Positions 21,050-33,631 of a DNA stretch of 64,000 bases are shown one piece after another (position 1 is the first letter of the stretch; every line of letters starts with the position of its first letter). A model generated the notes under the pieces. It ran no database searches, was not told the DNA's origin, and saw nothing but the letters and a program-made list of their open reading frames with translations. Made by a program: the position numbers and the translations under genes. Source of the stretch: an uncultured Oceanospirillaceae bacterium (GTDB lineage Bacteria; Pseudomonadota; Gammaproteobacteria; Pseudomonadales; Balneatricaceae); assembly GCA_937136055.1 (NCBI GenBank), contig CAKZOD010000022.1, positions 202,713 to 266,712 of the forward strand, in the 5' to 3' direction.

Positions 21050-21835
21050 TTGTTAAATTCTAAGTCATCAATTCATCCAAGTGCCATTATAGACCCTAGT
21101 GCTGAAATAGCAGAAGGTGTCACTATTGGGCCTTGGTCTATTATCGGACCTCAAGTAAAAATTGAAAGCGGTACTGTGATTGCTTCTCATGTGATAGTCA
21201 AGGGCCCTTGTCGAATTGGTAAAAACAATCAGATATTTCAGTTTTGTTCTATTGGCGAAGATTGCCAAGATAAGAAATATAAGGGCGAAGAAACCTATCT
21301 AGAAATCGGGGATGACAACATCTTTCGTGAAAGCTGTACCGTTCATCGTGGAACAGTTCAAGATAATGCCATTACCAAGATTGGAAGCCGTAATTTGTTT
21401 ATGGTCAATGTGCATATAGCTCATGACTGCATCATTGGTGATGATGTGATTTTAGCTAACAACACTGCAATAGCAGGTCATGTTGTTATTGATAATAGAG
21501 CAATATTAGGTGGCTTTAGTGCTGTTCATCAATTCTGTCATATTGGTACTTCGGTAATGTGTGGTGCAGGTACTGTCATTTTAAAAGATATACCTGCTTA
21601 TGTCATGGCGAGCGGAAACCCTGCCAAGCCCCATGGTATAAATAGTGAAGGTTTAAAAAGATTAGGGTTTGATAGTAAACAAATTACTCAGATTAAACGT
21701 GCCTATAAAACAATCTACCGACAGCAATTAACAATAGATCAAGCTATAGATCAGTTGAAGAACGAAAAAGATAATCCGCATATTTCAAACTTAATCGACT
21801 CACTGCAAAATGCCACACGAGGCATTATCCGATAG
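21050..21835 (+). CDS. lpxA: UDP-N-acetylglucosamine O-acyltransferase
   Basis: First step of lipid A synthesis. 261 residues, beta-helix of hexapeptide repeats (IHPSAIIDPSAEIAEGVTIG at the start) with catalytic His125 in VHIAHDCIIG and a C-terminal helical domain. The start is TTG at 21050, nine bases after fabZ, with agg upstream; alignment to the family leaves no other option. Confidence 0.97.
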   Translation: MLNSKSSIHPSAIIDPSAEIAEGVTIGPWSIIGPQVKIESGTVIASHVIVKGPCRIGKNNQIFQFCSIGEDCQDKKYKGEETYLEIGDDNIFRESCTVHRGTVQDNAITKIGSRNLFMVNVHIAHDCIIGDDVILANNTAIAGHVVIDNRAILGGFSAVHQFCHIGTSVMCGAGTVILKDIPAYVMASGNPAKPHGINSEGLKRLGFDSKQITQIKRAYKTIYRQQLTIDQAIDQLKNEKDNPHISNLIDSLQNATRGIIR

Positions 21836-23052
21836 TGTCCGCTTTAAATATCGCTTGCACCAATATAACTGAAAATGTTTCAAAAAGGCCGTTAAGAGTC
21901 GCGATGGTTGCTGGCGAAGCCTCTGGGGATATTTTAGGCGAAGGTCTCATTAAAGGGCTTAAAGTTATTTATCCTGATATCGAGTTTTATGGTATTGGCG
22001 GGCCTTTGATGATAGCGCAAGGCTTTGATAGCCAGGTGCCTATGGAAAAACTATCTGTCATGGGGCTTGTTGAGGTTTTATCACACTTGCCCGAATTACT
22101 TGGTATTCGTCGCCAATTGAAAAACAAGCTTATTAATACTCCACCAGATATATTTATTGGTATTGATGCGCCTGATTTTAACTTAGGATTAGAGAAATCA
22201 CTGAAAGATGCCGGCATATTAACAGTTCATTACGTTAGTCCTTCGGTTTGGGCTTGGAAGCGAAAACGCATCTTTAAGATTAAAAAAGCAGTCGATTTAC
22301 TGCTTTGTTTATTTCCTTTTGAAGGGGAATATTACAAAGAAACTAACCAGAACTTAGCTTATGTTGGGCATCCTTTAGCCAAGGAAATTAACAAAGAGTT
22401 AGCTCCACAACGAAGCGATAGCACAGAAGTAGTAGATAACGATAATACAACGATTGCTATCCTTCCTGGTTCGCGCTCAAGTGAAACCAGATATTTATTG
22501 CCAGCGTTTCTAGAAGCGGCCTCTATTTTGTCGCGCGCTCATAAAAATTTACACTTTGTTATTCCTGCTGCTAACCAAAAACGTTATGAAGAGATTAGTC
22601 TGCAATTGCAAGCTTTTAAAGAGCTTCAGGTTAGTCTTGTTTTAGGGCAGTCAAGGCAAGTTATGCGCAAAGCAGATGTGATAATGATAGCATCTGGTAC
22701 TGCTACGCTAGAAGCAGCATTGCTTGGGAAGCCAATGGTTGTTGCCTATAAAATGGCAAGCCTTACCTATGCCCTATATTCGCGTATGTTGCATACACGT
22801 TTTGTCTCTTTACCTAATATACTAGCAAATGAATTAGTAGTGCCTGAGCTGTTACAGGACAATGCTACTGCCGAAAATATTGCGGCAGAAGTGAAAATAC
22901 TGCTTCTTGACCCTGAGAAAAGAAAGGCCATCAGTCAAAAGTTTGTCGAGATCCAGCGAACTTTAAATGTTGATTCAAATGCCATTGCGGCTAAAGCTGT
23001 TGAAAAACTTCTAAAGTGTTCGCCTTTAAATGTGAGTAGTAAAAATGACTGA
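21835..23052 (+). CDS. lpxB: Lipid-A-disaccharide synthase
   Basis: Peripheral inner-membrane glycosyltransferase (GT19) joining UDP-2,3-diacylglucosamine and lipid X. 405 residues including a 20-residue leader before the conserved [13 protein letters not shown]. Other motifs: [45 protein letters not shown], and [21 protein letters not shown] start overlaps the lpxA stop by one base; its stop overlaps rnhB by eight bases. Confidence 0.96.
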   Translation: MSALNIACTNITENVSKRPLRVAMVAGEASGDILGEGLIKGLKVIYPDIEFYGIGGPLMIAQGFDSQVPMEKLSVMGLVEVLSHLPELLGIRRQLKNKLINTPPDIFIGIDAPDFNLGLEKSLKDAGILTVHYVSPSVWAWKRKRIFKIKKAVDLLLCLFPFEGEYYKETNQNLAYVGHPLAKEINKELAPQRSDSTEVVDNDNTTIAILPGSRSSETRYLLPAFLEAASILSRAHKNLHFVIPAANQKRYEEISLQLQAFKELQVSLVLGQSRQVMRKADVIMIASGTATLEAALLGKPMVVAYKMASLTYALYSRMLHTRFVSLPNILANELVVPELLQDNATAENIAAEVKILLLDPEKRKAISQKFVEIQRTLNVDSNAIAAKAVEKLLKCSPLNVSSKND

Positions 23053-23638
23053 TAATGAGATGCAAAGATATCTGTCAATATCCCTTTTAGCTGGCTGTGA
23101 CGAAGTTGGGCGCGGTCCATTGGTTGGGGATGTGGTTTCAGCAGCCGTTATACTTGATCCTCAGCAGCCAATTGAAGGTTTGGCAGACTCAAAGAAATTA
23201 TCTGAAAAGAAACGCAATGCGCTTTATCAAGAAATTATTGATAAATCCCTTTGCTATTCAATAGGTAGGGCGACACCTGCTGAAATTGATAAAATTAATA
23301 TCCTGCATGCAAGTATGTTATCTATGCAGCGTGCAATTGAAGGGTTGTCAGTCATACCTGATCACGTTTTAGTTGATGGGAATCGTTGTCCTGAAATTAC
23401 TTATTCCTGTGAGGCTATCGTTAAAGGGGATAGTAAAATTCCAGCGATTAGTGCAGCCTCAATTTTGGCAAAGGTCGTGCGTGATAACGAAATGAAAGAA
23501 TTACACCAAGAGCATCCTGAATACGGCTTTGCAAGTCATAAAGGCTACCCGACTAAACAGCATATGGAAGCACTGGAGCAATTTGGGCCTCTTCCCGCTC
23601 ATCGAAAGAGCTTTAAGCCTGTTAGTCGATTATTGTAA
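23045..23638 (+). CDS. rnhB: Ribonuclease HII
   Basis: Removes ribonucleotides and RNA-DNA hybrids from the genome. 197 residues. Active-site motif GCDEVGRG with Asp19 and Glu20, then [20 protein letters not shown] (third Asp) and the conserved C-terminal [14 protein letters not shown]. It starts inside lpxB and is followed by dnaE after about 100 bases, the usual order. Confidence 0.97.
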   Translation: MTDNEMQRYLSISLLAGCDEVGRGPLVGDVVSAAVILDPQQPIEGLADSKKLSEKKRNALYQEIIDKSLCYSIGRATPAEIDKINILHASMLSMQRAIEGLSVIPDHVLVDGNRCPEITYSCEAIVKGDSKIPAISAASILAKVVRDNEMKELHQEHPEYGFASHKGYPTKQHMEALEQFGPLPAHRKSFKPVSRLL

Positions 23639-23736
23639 ATATATTTCAATCAGATAGCTGTGAAAAATAACTTTGTCGTCAGGTTTACTTCACTCCTCAC
23701 GGCAAGAAAATTTAATAGAAAGGATAATGAATAGAT

Positions 23737-26700
23737 ATGTCTCAATCTTTTGTGCATCTTCGCGCTCACACTGAATATTCCGTTGTTGATGGGTTGTGTC
23801 GTGTTAAACCACTGGTTGAAGCTGCAAAACAAGATCAAATGCCTGCTGTGGCTGTTACTGATCATATCAATTTATTTGCTTTGGTTAAGTTTTATAAGGC
23901 ATCTACAAGTGCTGGTGTTAAACCTATTTGTGGTGCAGATTTACTGATTATTGATGATGATTTAAAAGAAGCACCTTACACCATAACACTGCTGGTTCAA
24001 AATGCGCAGGGCTATAGAAGTTTAATGGAGCTGATCTCCTTAGCTTATGAACAAGGACAGAACTTTATTCTAGATAAAGCACTGTTAAAGGAAAGTTGGT
24101 TAGCTGAAAAAACAGATGGACTCATCGCATTATCAGCCGCTGGTAAAGGAGAGCTAGGTCGTTCAATTTTAGCAGAAAATGGCGATTCTAAAGCCGTTCT
24201 GCAAAAGTGGATGCAGCGCTATCCCAATCGCTTTTATATTGAGCTGCAAAGAACAGGTCGTGCGCTTGAAAATGAACTAGTCACCCAAAGTGTCGAATTA
24301 GCGAGCGAGTTTGCATGTCCTGTGGTTGCAACAAACGATATTATGTTTGTTAACGCCTCTGATTTTGATGCTCATGAAGCTAGGGTTTGCATCAACCAGT
24401 CCAGAGTGCTTGATGATCCTAAAAGACCTAGAGATTATAGTGATCAACAATTTTTTAGAACATCTGCACAAATGTGCGAATTGTTCTCAGATATACCTTC
24501 TGCCATTGAAAATACTTTAGAGATTGCTAAGCGATGCAACATAGAGCTTGATTTAGGTACTTATTATTTACCGAAATATCCAATCCCAGATGGGATGACA
24601 ATGGATGAGTTTTTCAGGGATGTCTCTATTGAAGGTCTAGAAGAGCGTCTTGAAATACTGCTTGATAAAGAAGCAGAAGATTATGAGCAACAACGTCAGC
24701 TATATTATGATCGTTTAGAATTTGAATTAGATATTATTATTCAAATGGGTTTCCCAGGTTACTTCTTGATCGTAATGGATTTCATCAAATGGGGTAAAGA
24801 AAACGATATCCCTGTCGGGCCTGGTCGTGGTTCAGGGGCTGGCTCTTTGATTGCTTACGCGCAAAAAATTACAGACCTTGATCCATTAGAGTACGACTTG
24901 CTATTCGAGCGTTTCTTGAACCCTGAACGTGTATCCATGCCCGATTTTGATATCGATTTTTGTATGGATAACCGCGACAAGGTTATTGATTATGTTGCCG
25001 GTGCATACGGCAGAGATGCGGTATCTCAAATTGTTACCTTTGGCACAATGGCTGCTAAAGCGGTAGTGCGTGATGTTGCAAGGGTACAAGGTAAAGCATT
25101 CGGCTTGGCTGACAAGCTATCAAAGCTCATTCCATTTGAGGTCGGTATTACACTGTCTAAAGCGCTGGAGGCGGAGCCCGCATTATCTGAGTTTGTCAAA
25201 GGAAGTGAAGAAGCGCAAGAAATCATGGATATGGCGCTTAAGCTTGAAGGTACCGTTCGAGGGACTGGTAAGCATGCAGGTGGTGTTGTAATAGCGCCCA
25301 CTAAATTGACAGATTTTGCTGCGACACATTGTGATGCAGAAGGACAGGGGCTTGTCACTCAATTCGATAAAAACGATGTTGAGGAAGCGGGACTTGTTAA
25401 GTTTGACTTCTTAGGCTTAAGAACACTGACCATTATTGACTGGGCTCTTAAGACCATAAATGGCAAGCGGGCAAAGGAAGGTAAAGAAGATCTAGATATT
25501 GCCTTAATTGATTTAGAAGACCAAGCAACTTTCGATCTTTTGCAATCAGCTGAGACTACTGCTGTTTTCCAGCTCGAATCCAGCGGCATGAAAGATCTGG
25601 TCTCTAAACTTCTACCATCGCGTTTCGAAGATATTATCGCTCTAGTGGCGCTGTTTAGACCGGGGCCGCTTCAGTCGGGCATGGTTGATGACTTTATTAA
25701 CCGTAAGCATGGTCGTGCTGAAATGGCCTGGCCGCATGCGGATTATCAACTAGAGAGCTTACAGCCAGTACTAGAACCGACTTACGGTATAATTCTCTAT
25801 CAAGAACAGGTCATGCAAATCGCTCAGGTGATGGCAGGTTATACCTTAGGTGGTGCTGATATGTTGCGCCGTGCTATGGGTAAAAAGAAGCCTGAAGAAA
25901 TGGCAAAGCAGCGCGATAGCTTTCTTGATGGTTGTATTGAAAATAATATCGATAAAGATTTAGCAGGCAATATTTTTGACCTGGTAGAAAAGTTTGCGGG
26001 CTACGGATTTAACAAATCCCACTCTGCAGCTTATGCACTGGTTTCCTACCAAACAGCCTGGTTAAAAACTCACTACCCAGCGCCTTTCATGGCTGCGGTA
26101 ATGTCGGCAGATATGCAAAACACTGAGAAGGTGGTGATATTTGTTGAAGAATGTCGCAACATGGGAATTCCTCCCGCGCTACCAAGTGTTCAAGTCGGTG
26201 ATTATAAATTTACCGTTGATGATAACGGTACAATCATATACGGACTTGGTGCGATTAAAGGTGTTGGTGAAGGACCTATTGAAGCAATTATTGACGCTCG
26301 TAATGATGGCAAAGGCAAGTTCACAGATATGTATGAGTTCTGTGAGCGTGTAGGTGCTAAAAAGCTCAACAAACGTGTGATGGAAGGCCTTATTCGCTGC
26401 GGCGCAATGGACGATTTAGGGCCTAGCCGTGCGGTTATGATGGCATCTATAAGTGATGCATTAAAAGCAGCTGATCAAAACGAGCATAACCAAAATGCAG
26501 GCATGTTTGATTTATTTGGCAATGATGACCAAGAGCTTGCGAGAAACCCGTTTGAAGAAAATTTAAATGCACGCAACTGGACAGATAAAGAAAGACTCAA
26601 TGGCGAGCTAGAAACATTAGGATTATATCTAACGGGCCATCCGATTGATGAGTATGAAAAAGAGCTTAAGCATTTTATTAGTAAGAAAATAAATGCAGTC

Positions 26701-27228
26701 GCACCAGCGCGCGGTGCAGTACAAAAAATTGCGGGTTTGATTGTTGATCAGCGTGTGATGAAAACAAAGAAGGGTGATAATTTATGTTTTATTACCTTGG
26801 ATGATCGCTCAGCTCGAATCGAAGTGACACTCTTTGGCGATGTTTATGAAGCTTATCGAGAAATAATAAAGAAAGATACCGTTGTGATTATGGAAGGTGA
26901 AATTTCCAATGATGATTACTCGGGAGGCCTTAAAGTACGTGCAAATCGTTTGATGAGCATTCCACAGGCCCGTGCTCAATATGCACATAGAGTCACTGTG
27001 AAATGTGAAGAGAAGCATTTCAAAGGGCGTAAGTTGAAAGAGCTAGTAGATTTATTGGAAAAATATCAAAACCCACAAGGTTTAACGCTAGCGTTTAATT
27101 ACCACGCAGAGCAAGCTAGAGGCGCAATAGAATTAGCAGAGCAATGGCGTGTAGAGGCAGGCGATGACTTGGTTATTGCACTGACTGAATTTTTTGGCGA
27201 AGGTAAAGTTGAAGTTACTTATTTGTAA
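23737..27228 (+). CDS. dnaE: DNA polymerase III alpha subunit
   Basis: Catalytic subunit of the replicative polymerase. 1163 residues. N-terminal PHP domain begins FVHLRAHTEYSVVDGL. The palm carries GPGRGSGAGSLIAYA and the catalytic aspartates in MPDFDIDFCMD (403-407). The finger/beta-binding region contains YGFNKSHSAAYALVSYQTAWLK, and an OB-fold follows (VMKTKKGDNLCFITLDDRSA). The C-terminal tau-binding part is present. aaaggat lies about ten bases before the ATG. No terminator seen downstream; a short tandem repeat follows. Confidence 0.98.
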   Translation: MSQSFVHLRAHTEYSVVDGLCRVKPLVEAAKQDQMPAVAVTDHINLFALVKFYKASTSAGVKPICGADLLIIDDDLKEAPYTITLLVQNAQGYRSLMELISLAYEQGQNFILDKALLKESWLAEKTDGLIALSAAGKGELGRSILAENGDSKAVLQKWMQRYPNRFYIELQRTGRALENELVTQSVELASEFACPVVATNDIMFVNASDFDAHEARVCINQSRVLDDPKRPRDYSDQQFFRTSAQMCELFSDIPSAIENTLEIAKRCNIELDLGTYYLPKYPIPDGMTMDEFFRDVSIEGLEERLEILLDKEAEDYEQQRQLYYDRLEFELDIIIQMGFPGYFLIVMDFIKWGKENDIPVGPGRGSGAGSLIAYAQKITDLDPLEYDLLFERFLNPERVSMPDFDIDFCMDNRDKVIDYVAGAYGRDAVSQIVTFGTMAAKAVVRDVARVQGKAFGLADKLSKLIPFEVGITLSKALEAEPALSEFVKGSEEAQEIMDMALKLEGTVRGTGKHAGGVVIAPTKLTDFAATHCDAEGQGLVTQFDKNDVEEAGLVKFDFLGLRTLTIIDWALKTINGKRAKEGKEDLDIALIDLEDQATFDLLQSAETTAVFQLESSGMKDLVSKLLPSRFEDIIALVALFRPGPLQSGMVDDFINRKHGRAEMAWPHADYQLESLQPVLEPTYGIILYQEQVMQIAQVMAGYTLGGADMLRRAMGKKKPEEMAKQRDSFLDGCIENNIDKDLAGNIFDLVEKFAGYGFNKSHSAAYALVSYQTAWLKTHYPAPFMAAVMSADMQNTEKVVIFVEECRNMGIPPALPSVQVGDYKFTVDDNGTIIYGLGAIKGVGEGPIEAIIDARNDGKGKFTDMYEFCERVGAKKLNKRVMEGLIRCGAMDDLGPSRAVMMASISDALKAADQNEHNQNAGMFDLFGNDDQELARNPFEENLNARNWTDKERLNGELETLGLYLTGHPIDEYEKELKHFISKKINAVAPARGAVQKIAGLIVDQRVMKTKKGDNLCFITLDDRSARIEVTLFGDVYEAYREIIKKDTVVIMEGEISNDDYSGGLKVRANRLMSIPQARAQYAHRVTVKCEEKHFKGRKLKELVDLLEKYQNPQGLTLAFNYHAEQARGAIELAEQWRVEAGDDLVIALTEFFGEGKVEVTYL

Positions 27229-27243
27229 CCTTGTATTGTTTAG

Positions 27244-27270
27244 CTAGCCTCTAGCCTCTAGCCTCTAGCC
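27244..27270. repeat. Heptanucleotide tandem repeat ctagcct x ~3.9
   Basis: Units start at 27244, 27251 and 27258, and a fourth unit ends in g instead of t. It lies 16 bases after the dnaE stop, outside any gene I recognise. The tract could change length by slippage, but no coding consequence is visible. Confidence 0.9.
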
Positions 27271-27546
27271 GCTCCTAATTAGAAGTTATAGTAGGAGTTT
27301 AATGGAGGGCGGGTAGTTGATGTCAATAAGCGAAAAATATTACAGCTTGTTGGTACAAACACGAGTGAAGTGTTTTAAAATATATCACTAATTAAATTCA
27401 TATCTTTAAATGCGTTACAGTACAGTCAATGTCTGACATTTTTAGATTTAGGCCTTAGTTGAAAAAATTACGACTAAAGCTAGTTATCTTATAACCGTAA
27501 CGGTAAAATTGGCCGTTAATTTGAAATTAAGAGCGGAAACGAGCAG
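27271..27546 (+). promoter_or_regulatory. accA upstream region
   Basis: No gene seen. About 45 bases before accA is a perfect 11-base palindrome accgt-a-acggt (27494-27504), followed by the partly symmetric aattggccgttaatt, which could be an operator. A TTGAAA at 27459-27464 has no well-spaced -10. Function not established. Confidence 0.3.
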
Positions 27547-28503
27547 ATGAATCCTAACTATTTAGAGTTTGAACAACCAATTGCCAAGCTGGAAACTAAA
27601 ATTGAAGAGCTTAGGTTAGTGGGTGAAAACACTGAAATTAATATTTCCGAAGAGCTATTAAATTTAGAAGAGAAAAGTAAAGCACTGACTCAAACGATCT
27701 TCAGTGATTTATCTGCATGGCAGGTCCAGCAAATTGCTCGCCATCCAAAGCGCCCTTATACATTAGACTTCATCGAATACTTGTTTGAAGATTTTGAAGA
27801 GATTCATGGTGATAGACACTATGCTGACGATGCTGCCTTAGTTTGCGGTATGGCGCGTTTAGAGGGAAAGCCGGTTGTTATCATCGGTCACCAAAAAGGT
27901 CGTGATGTAAAAGAAAAAGTAAAACGTAATTTCGGTATGCCACGCCCAGAGGGATATCGTAAAGCGTTACGTGTGATGGAAATGGCTGAACGTTTCAAAA
28001 TGCCAATCATCACTTTTATTGATACACCAGGCGCCTATCCAGGGATTGGTGCAGAAGAGCGTGGCCAATCAGAAGCAATCGCTTTTAACTTAGCTAAAAT
28101 GTCACAGCTTAAAACACCTGTAATCTCTACGGTAATTGGTGAAGGTGGCTCTGGCGGTGCGTTAGCGATCGGTGTTTGTGATAAGTTAATGATGCTGCAA
28201 TACTCGACCTATTCTGTTATTTCTCCAGAGGGTTGTGCCTCTATTCTTTGGAAGAGTGCTGACAAAGCTTCAGAAGCTGCGAAAGTAATGGGTATAACAT
28301 CAGAGCGTTTGCATGAGCTAGGCTTAGTAGATGAAGTTATTGAAGAGCCGCTAGGCGGAGCCCATCGTTCACCTTTAGAGCTTGCTAAGAATTTGAAGGC
28401 ACAGCTATTAAGCTCTCTTGAAGCACTAGAGGCTCTATCTGAAGAAGAGTTGTTAGAAAAACGTTACGAGAGATTAATGTCTTACGGGTTAAGCGCTCAG
28501 TAA
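27547..28503 (+). CDS. accA: Acetyl-CoA carboxylase carboxyltransferase subunit alpha
   Basis: With AccD it transfers the carboxyl group from biotin to acetyl-CoA, giving malonyl-CoA for fatty acids. 318 residues. Typical beginning [16 protein letters not shown] with coiled coil, then [20 protein letters not shown], the crotonase-like core [20 protein letters not shown] and [16 protein letters not shown] hairpin terminator overlaps its stop codon. Confidence 0.98.
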   Translation: MNPNYLEFEQPIAKLETKIEELRLVGENTEINISEELLNLEEKSKALTQTIFSDLSAWQVQQIARHPKRPYTLDFIEYLFEDFEEIHGDRHYADDAALVCGMARLEGKPVVIIGHQKGRDVKEKVKRNFGMPRPEGYRKALRVMEMAERFKMPIITFIDTPGAYPGIGAEERGQSEAIAFNLAKMSQLKTPVISTVIGEGGSGGALAIGVCDKLMMLQYSTYSVISPEGCASILWKSADKASEAAKVMGITSERLHELGLVDEVIEEPLGGAHRSPLELAKNLKAQLLSSLEALEALSEEELLEKRYERLMSYGLSAQ

Positions 28504-28519
28504 TTTAACTGAGCTTTTT
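28495..28519 (+). terminator. Terminator overlapping the accA stop codon
   Basis: Perfect 7-bp stem gctcagt / actgagc with a six-base loop, followed by ttttt. The left arm includes the last accA codons. It separates accA from tilS only 49 bases downstream. Confidence 0.65.
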
Positions 28520-28551
28520 CTCAATGTTACTTTTTTAAAGTAGCTCTCAAA

Positions 28552-29856
28552 ATGTCAATCACTCAAGCATTTTACGATAGATGTCTATGGCTGCAAGATC
28601 AGCGAAAGCATAGGCATCTACCGCCCATAAAACGCTGGGTTGTGGCACTCAGTGGCGGTTTGGATTCAGTCGTCACACTTCATCTAGCTTCCCAATTACT
28701 GCCTCCCAATAGCGTTTGCGCTGTGCATGTTAATCATCAGTTACAATCTCAAGCAAATGATTGGCAAGCACTTTGTGAGCAGTTGTGTAATAGCTACGCT
28801 ATTCCAATTAAATCCTATGTTATAAACCCTCAAGGGGTAAGCGAGCAATTACTGCGTGATGCTCGATATGATTGCTTTTTAGATTTTATTCATGAACAAG
28901 ACTGCTTTTTGTTTGGGCACCATGCGAACGATCAGGCAGAAACTATACTCTTTCGTATGGTACGAGGAGCGGGTAGCAAAGGAGTATCTGCAATCCCTGC
29001 TGAGCGAGCACTTGGCAAAGGGCACTTGCTCAGGCCGCTATTGGCATTACCAAGGCATGAGCTAGAAAGCTATGCAAGACAATCAAATTTGCAATGGGTA
29101 GAAGACCCAAGTAATCATTCGCTGGATTATGATAGAAATTATTTGAGGCATGAAGTTGTAAAGCCTTTAGTCAAGCACTGGCCGAAAGCATGTGAAAAAA
29201 TGGCTTTATCTGCAGCGCTTATTGAACAAGAACATCAGCTTCTTAACGACTATTTAGAAACAGATTTGCAAACTATTGCTGAGCATAATTACTTTAATCT
29301 AAAAGCTTGGGGCGCGTTATCAGAGAATAAGGGTAATGCACTACTGCGATTGTGGTTGAAGCGTGAAACTGGAAGAGTTGTATCTTCAAAACAGTTTAAA
29401 CAAATAGTTGAGCAGCTTATTTACAGTAAGCAAGACTCAAACGCTCACAGTATTTTAGGCAATTATACGCTGAAGCGCTATAAGCAGCTATTGTTTGTCC
29501 TAGCAACACCGCGCTTAACTGAAGCATGGCCAAAATTGGTTATCGCTGAGCATCAGGTACGTCTTAAACAAGGTGTGCTTAGCGTGGAAAGCTGTCAAAG
29601 GGGTATTGATTTAAAGCCTGAAATGTATTGGCAGAGCGCAGAGCTAGGTTTGGTTGTAAAGGCAGAAAACAGACCTGCAAAGAAATTAAAAAAGCTCCTT
29701 CAAGAATCCGCAGTCGCACCTTGGCATAGAGATAGTTGGCCAATACTAATGCTGGGTAAAGAAGTAGTTGCTGTCGCTGGAATTTGTGTTTGTGAAGGCT
29801 GGTTAGAAGATAAGCAAAATAAATCTGTTTTTTGCCTAGATTGGAAGCCTTTGTGA
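28552..29856 (+). CDS. tilS: tRNA(Ile)-lysidine synthase
   Basis: Modifies C34 of the CAU-anticodon isoleucine tRNA to lysidine so that it reads AUA. 434 residues. PP-loop ALSGGLDSVV (SGGLDS 34-39), then HVNHQLQ, FGHHANDQAETILFRMVRGAG, and the DPSNHSLDYDRNYLRHEV motif conserved in TilS. A C-terminal substrate-binding domain is present (RPAKKLKKLLQE, then APWHRDSWPIL). It sits after accA, as in E. coli and Pseudomonas. Confidence 0.96.
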   Translation: MSITQAFYDRCLWLQDQRKHRHLPPIKRWVVALSGGLDSVVTLHLASQLLPPNSVCAVHVNHQLQSQANDWQALCEQLCNSYAIPIKSYVINPQGVSEQLLRDARYDCFLDFIHEQDCFLFGHHANDQAETILFRMVRGAGSKGVSAIPAERALGKGHLLRPLLALPRHELESYARQSNLQWVEDPSNHSLDYDRNYLRHEVVKPLVKHWPKACEKMALSAALIEQEHQLLNDYLETDLQTIAEHNYFNLKAWGALSENKGNALLRLWLKRETGRVVSSKQFKQIVEQLIYSKQDSNAHSILGNYTLKRYKQLLFVLATPRLTEAWPKLVIAEHQVRLKQGVLSVESCQRGIDLKPEMYWQSAELGLVVKAENRPAKKLKKLLQESAVAPWHRDSWPILMLGKEVVAVAGICVCEGWLEDKQNKSVFCLDWKPL

Positions 29857-29926
29857 TTGAGCAACAAGGCACTTTTTGTTAGACTGCAACGCCATCGTAA
29901 GTAACATTTATTTCCTCCATTTTTAA

Positions 29927-31579
<1,653 letters not shown>

Positions 31580-31629
31580 CAGACCCATTGTTAAATAATT
31601 CAAATAGCTAAATTCTGATTGTTTTATAA

Positions 31630-31803
31630 GTGCTTAAGTTTACCTATAGCACTTATAGAGCAGAGGTGAGTTTTGATATTTTAAATGAAAAGTTGCCCGA
31701 GAGCTGCACACAACAGGAAACGGTAAATCTAGCTACCGACAATATTTATACCGACCAGGCTAAAGAGTGGAAGGATAAGTATGTGAATTGCATTACTGAA
31801 TAA
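31630..31803 (+). CDS. Possible small protein between pyrG and eno (57 aa)
   Basis: A GTG-initiated frame of 57 codons filling most of the pyrG-eno spacer, where kdsA is normally found. Translation runs VLKFTYSTYRAEVS at the start and ends in KEWKDKYVNCITE; it has two cysteines about 30 residues apart and a fairly charged tail. No ribosome binding site stands out, and no family is recognised. It has no resemblance to KdsA. It could be a real small protein, the decayed end of a lost gene, or a chance frame. Confidence 0.25.
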   Translation: MLKFTYSTYRAEVSFDILNEKLPESCTQQETVNLATDNIYTDQAKEWKDKYVNCITE

Positions 31804-31841
31804 TCTGATACCAGCGACGTAACGTTGCTTACGAGGAGTAA

Positions 31842-33137
<1,296 letters not shown>

Positions 33138-33237
33138 TTGTAGTAAGAAGTGTTTTATGTTTCGTGAATAGGACTTACATGTGGCCATCTAATGGTTCAG
33201 TGTTGTTACACAAGAAGCATTAAAATATTTCACAAAA

Positions 33238-33262
33238 ATAAGGGGGCAATGCTCCCTTTTTC
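33238..33262 (+). terminator. Probable terminator after eno
   Basis: Short hairpin (aaggggg / tcccttt, with one G-T) around gcaatgc, followed by a T-rich run. Confidence 0.6.
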
Positions 33263-33299
33263 TTTGTATTAACCGTTAAAAACTTTACACTAAGCACTC

Positions 33300-33308
33300 T
33301 TATCCACA
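33300..33308 (+). promoter_or_regulatory. Perfect DnaA box upstream of ftsB
   Basis: ttatccaca, the consensus DnaA box, ends 15 bases before the ftsB start codon. Binding is not shown. The same 9-mer also occurs inside three coding regions and the folded element at 37205-37213, so its meaning is uncertain. Confidence 0.35.
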
Positions 33309-33323
33309 ATGGTCAGGATCTAA

Positions 33324-33608
33324 ATGTACCGCGTTTTATTGCTCTCCCTATTAGTTTTACTCGGCGCTCTGCAATACAGGGTGTGGTTTGGTGAAGCTAA
33401 CGTATTGCAATTATCTGGTTTAAAGCTCGAAATAGAGCAGCAGCGTGAAAATAACGATCAATTATTACTGCGCAACCATCAGCTCGAGGCGGAAGTAAAA
33501 GATCTACGCAAAGGGCTAGAAGCAATTGAGGAACGCGCTAGAAGTGAGTTAGGTATGGTAAAGCCTGATGAAACCTTTTATCAGTTAATAGAAAAAACTG
33601 ATTTATAG
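33324..33608 (+). CDS. ftsB: Cell division protein FtsB
   Basis: Bitopic protein of the FtsQLB complex that licenses septal peptidoglycan synthesis. 94 residues. One membrane segment at about 3-20, then a leucine-rich coiled coil (LKLEIEQQRENNDQLLLRNH onwards), then the family end ERARSELGMVKPDETFYQL. In E. coli and Pseudomonas ispD follows; here truD starts 23 bases after the stop. Confidence 0.95.
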   Translation: MYRVLLLSLLVLLGALQYRVWFGEANVLQLSGLKLEIEQQRENNDQLLLRNHQLEAEVKDLRKGLEAIEERARSELGMVKPDETFYQLIEKTDL

Positions 33609-33631
33609 CTTATATAGGCAATAAAAACTGA

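Noticed and set aside
25026..25358. 110-codon open frame on the minus strand inside dnaE
   Set aside because: Antisense to a strongly conserved polymerase region; composition is the mirror of dnaE codons and no ribosome binding site or family fits.
33300..33308. Replication origin near ftsB
   Set aside because: A single box without dnaA/dnaN, AT-rich unwinding repeats or further clustered boxes.
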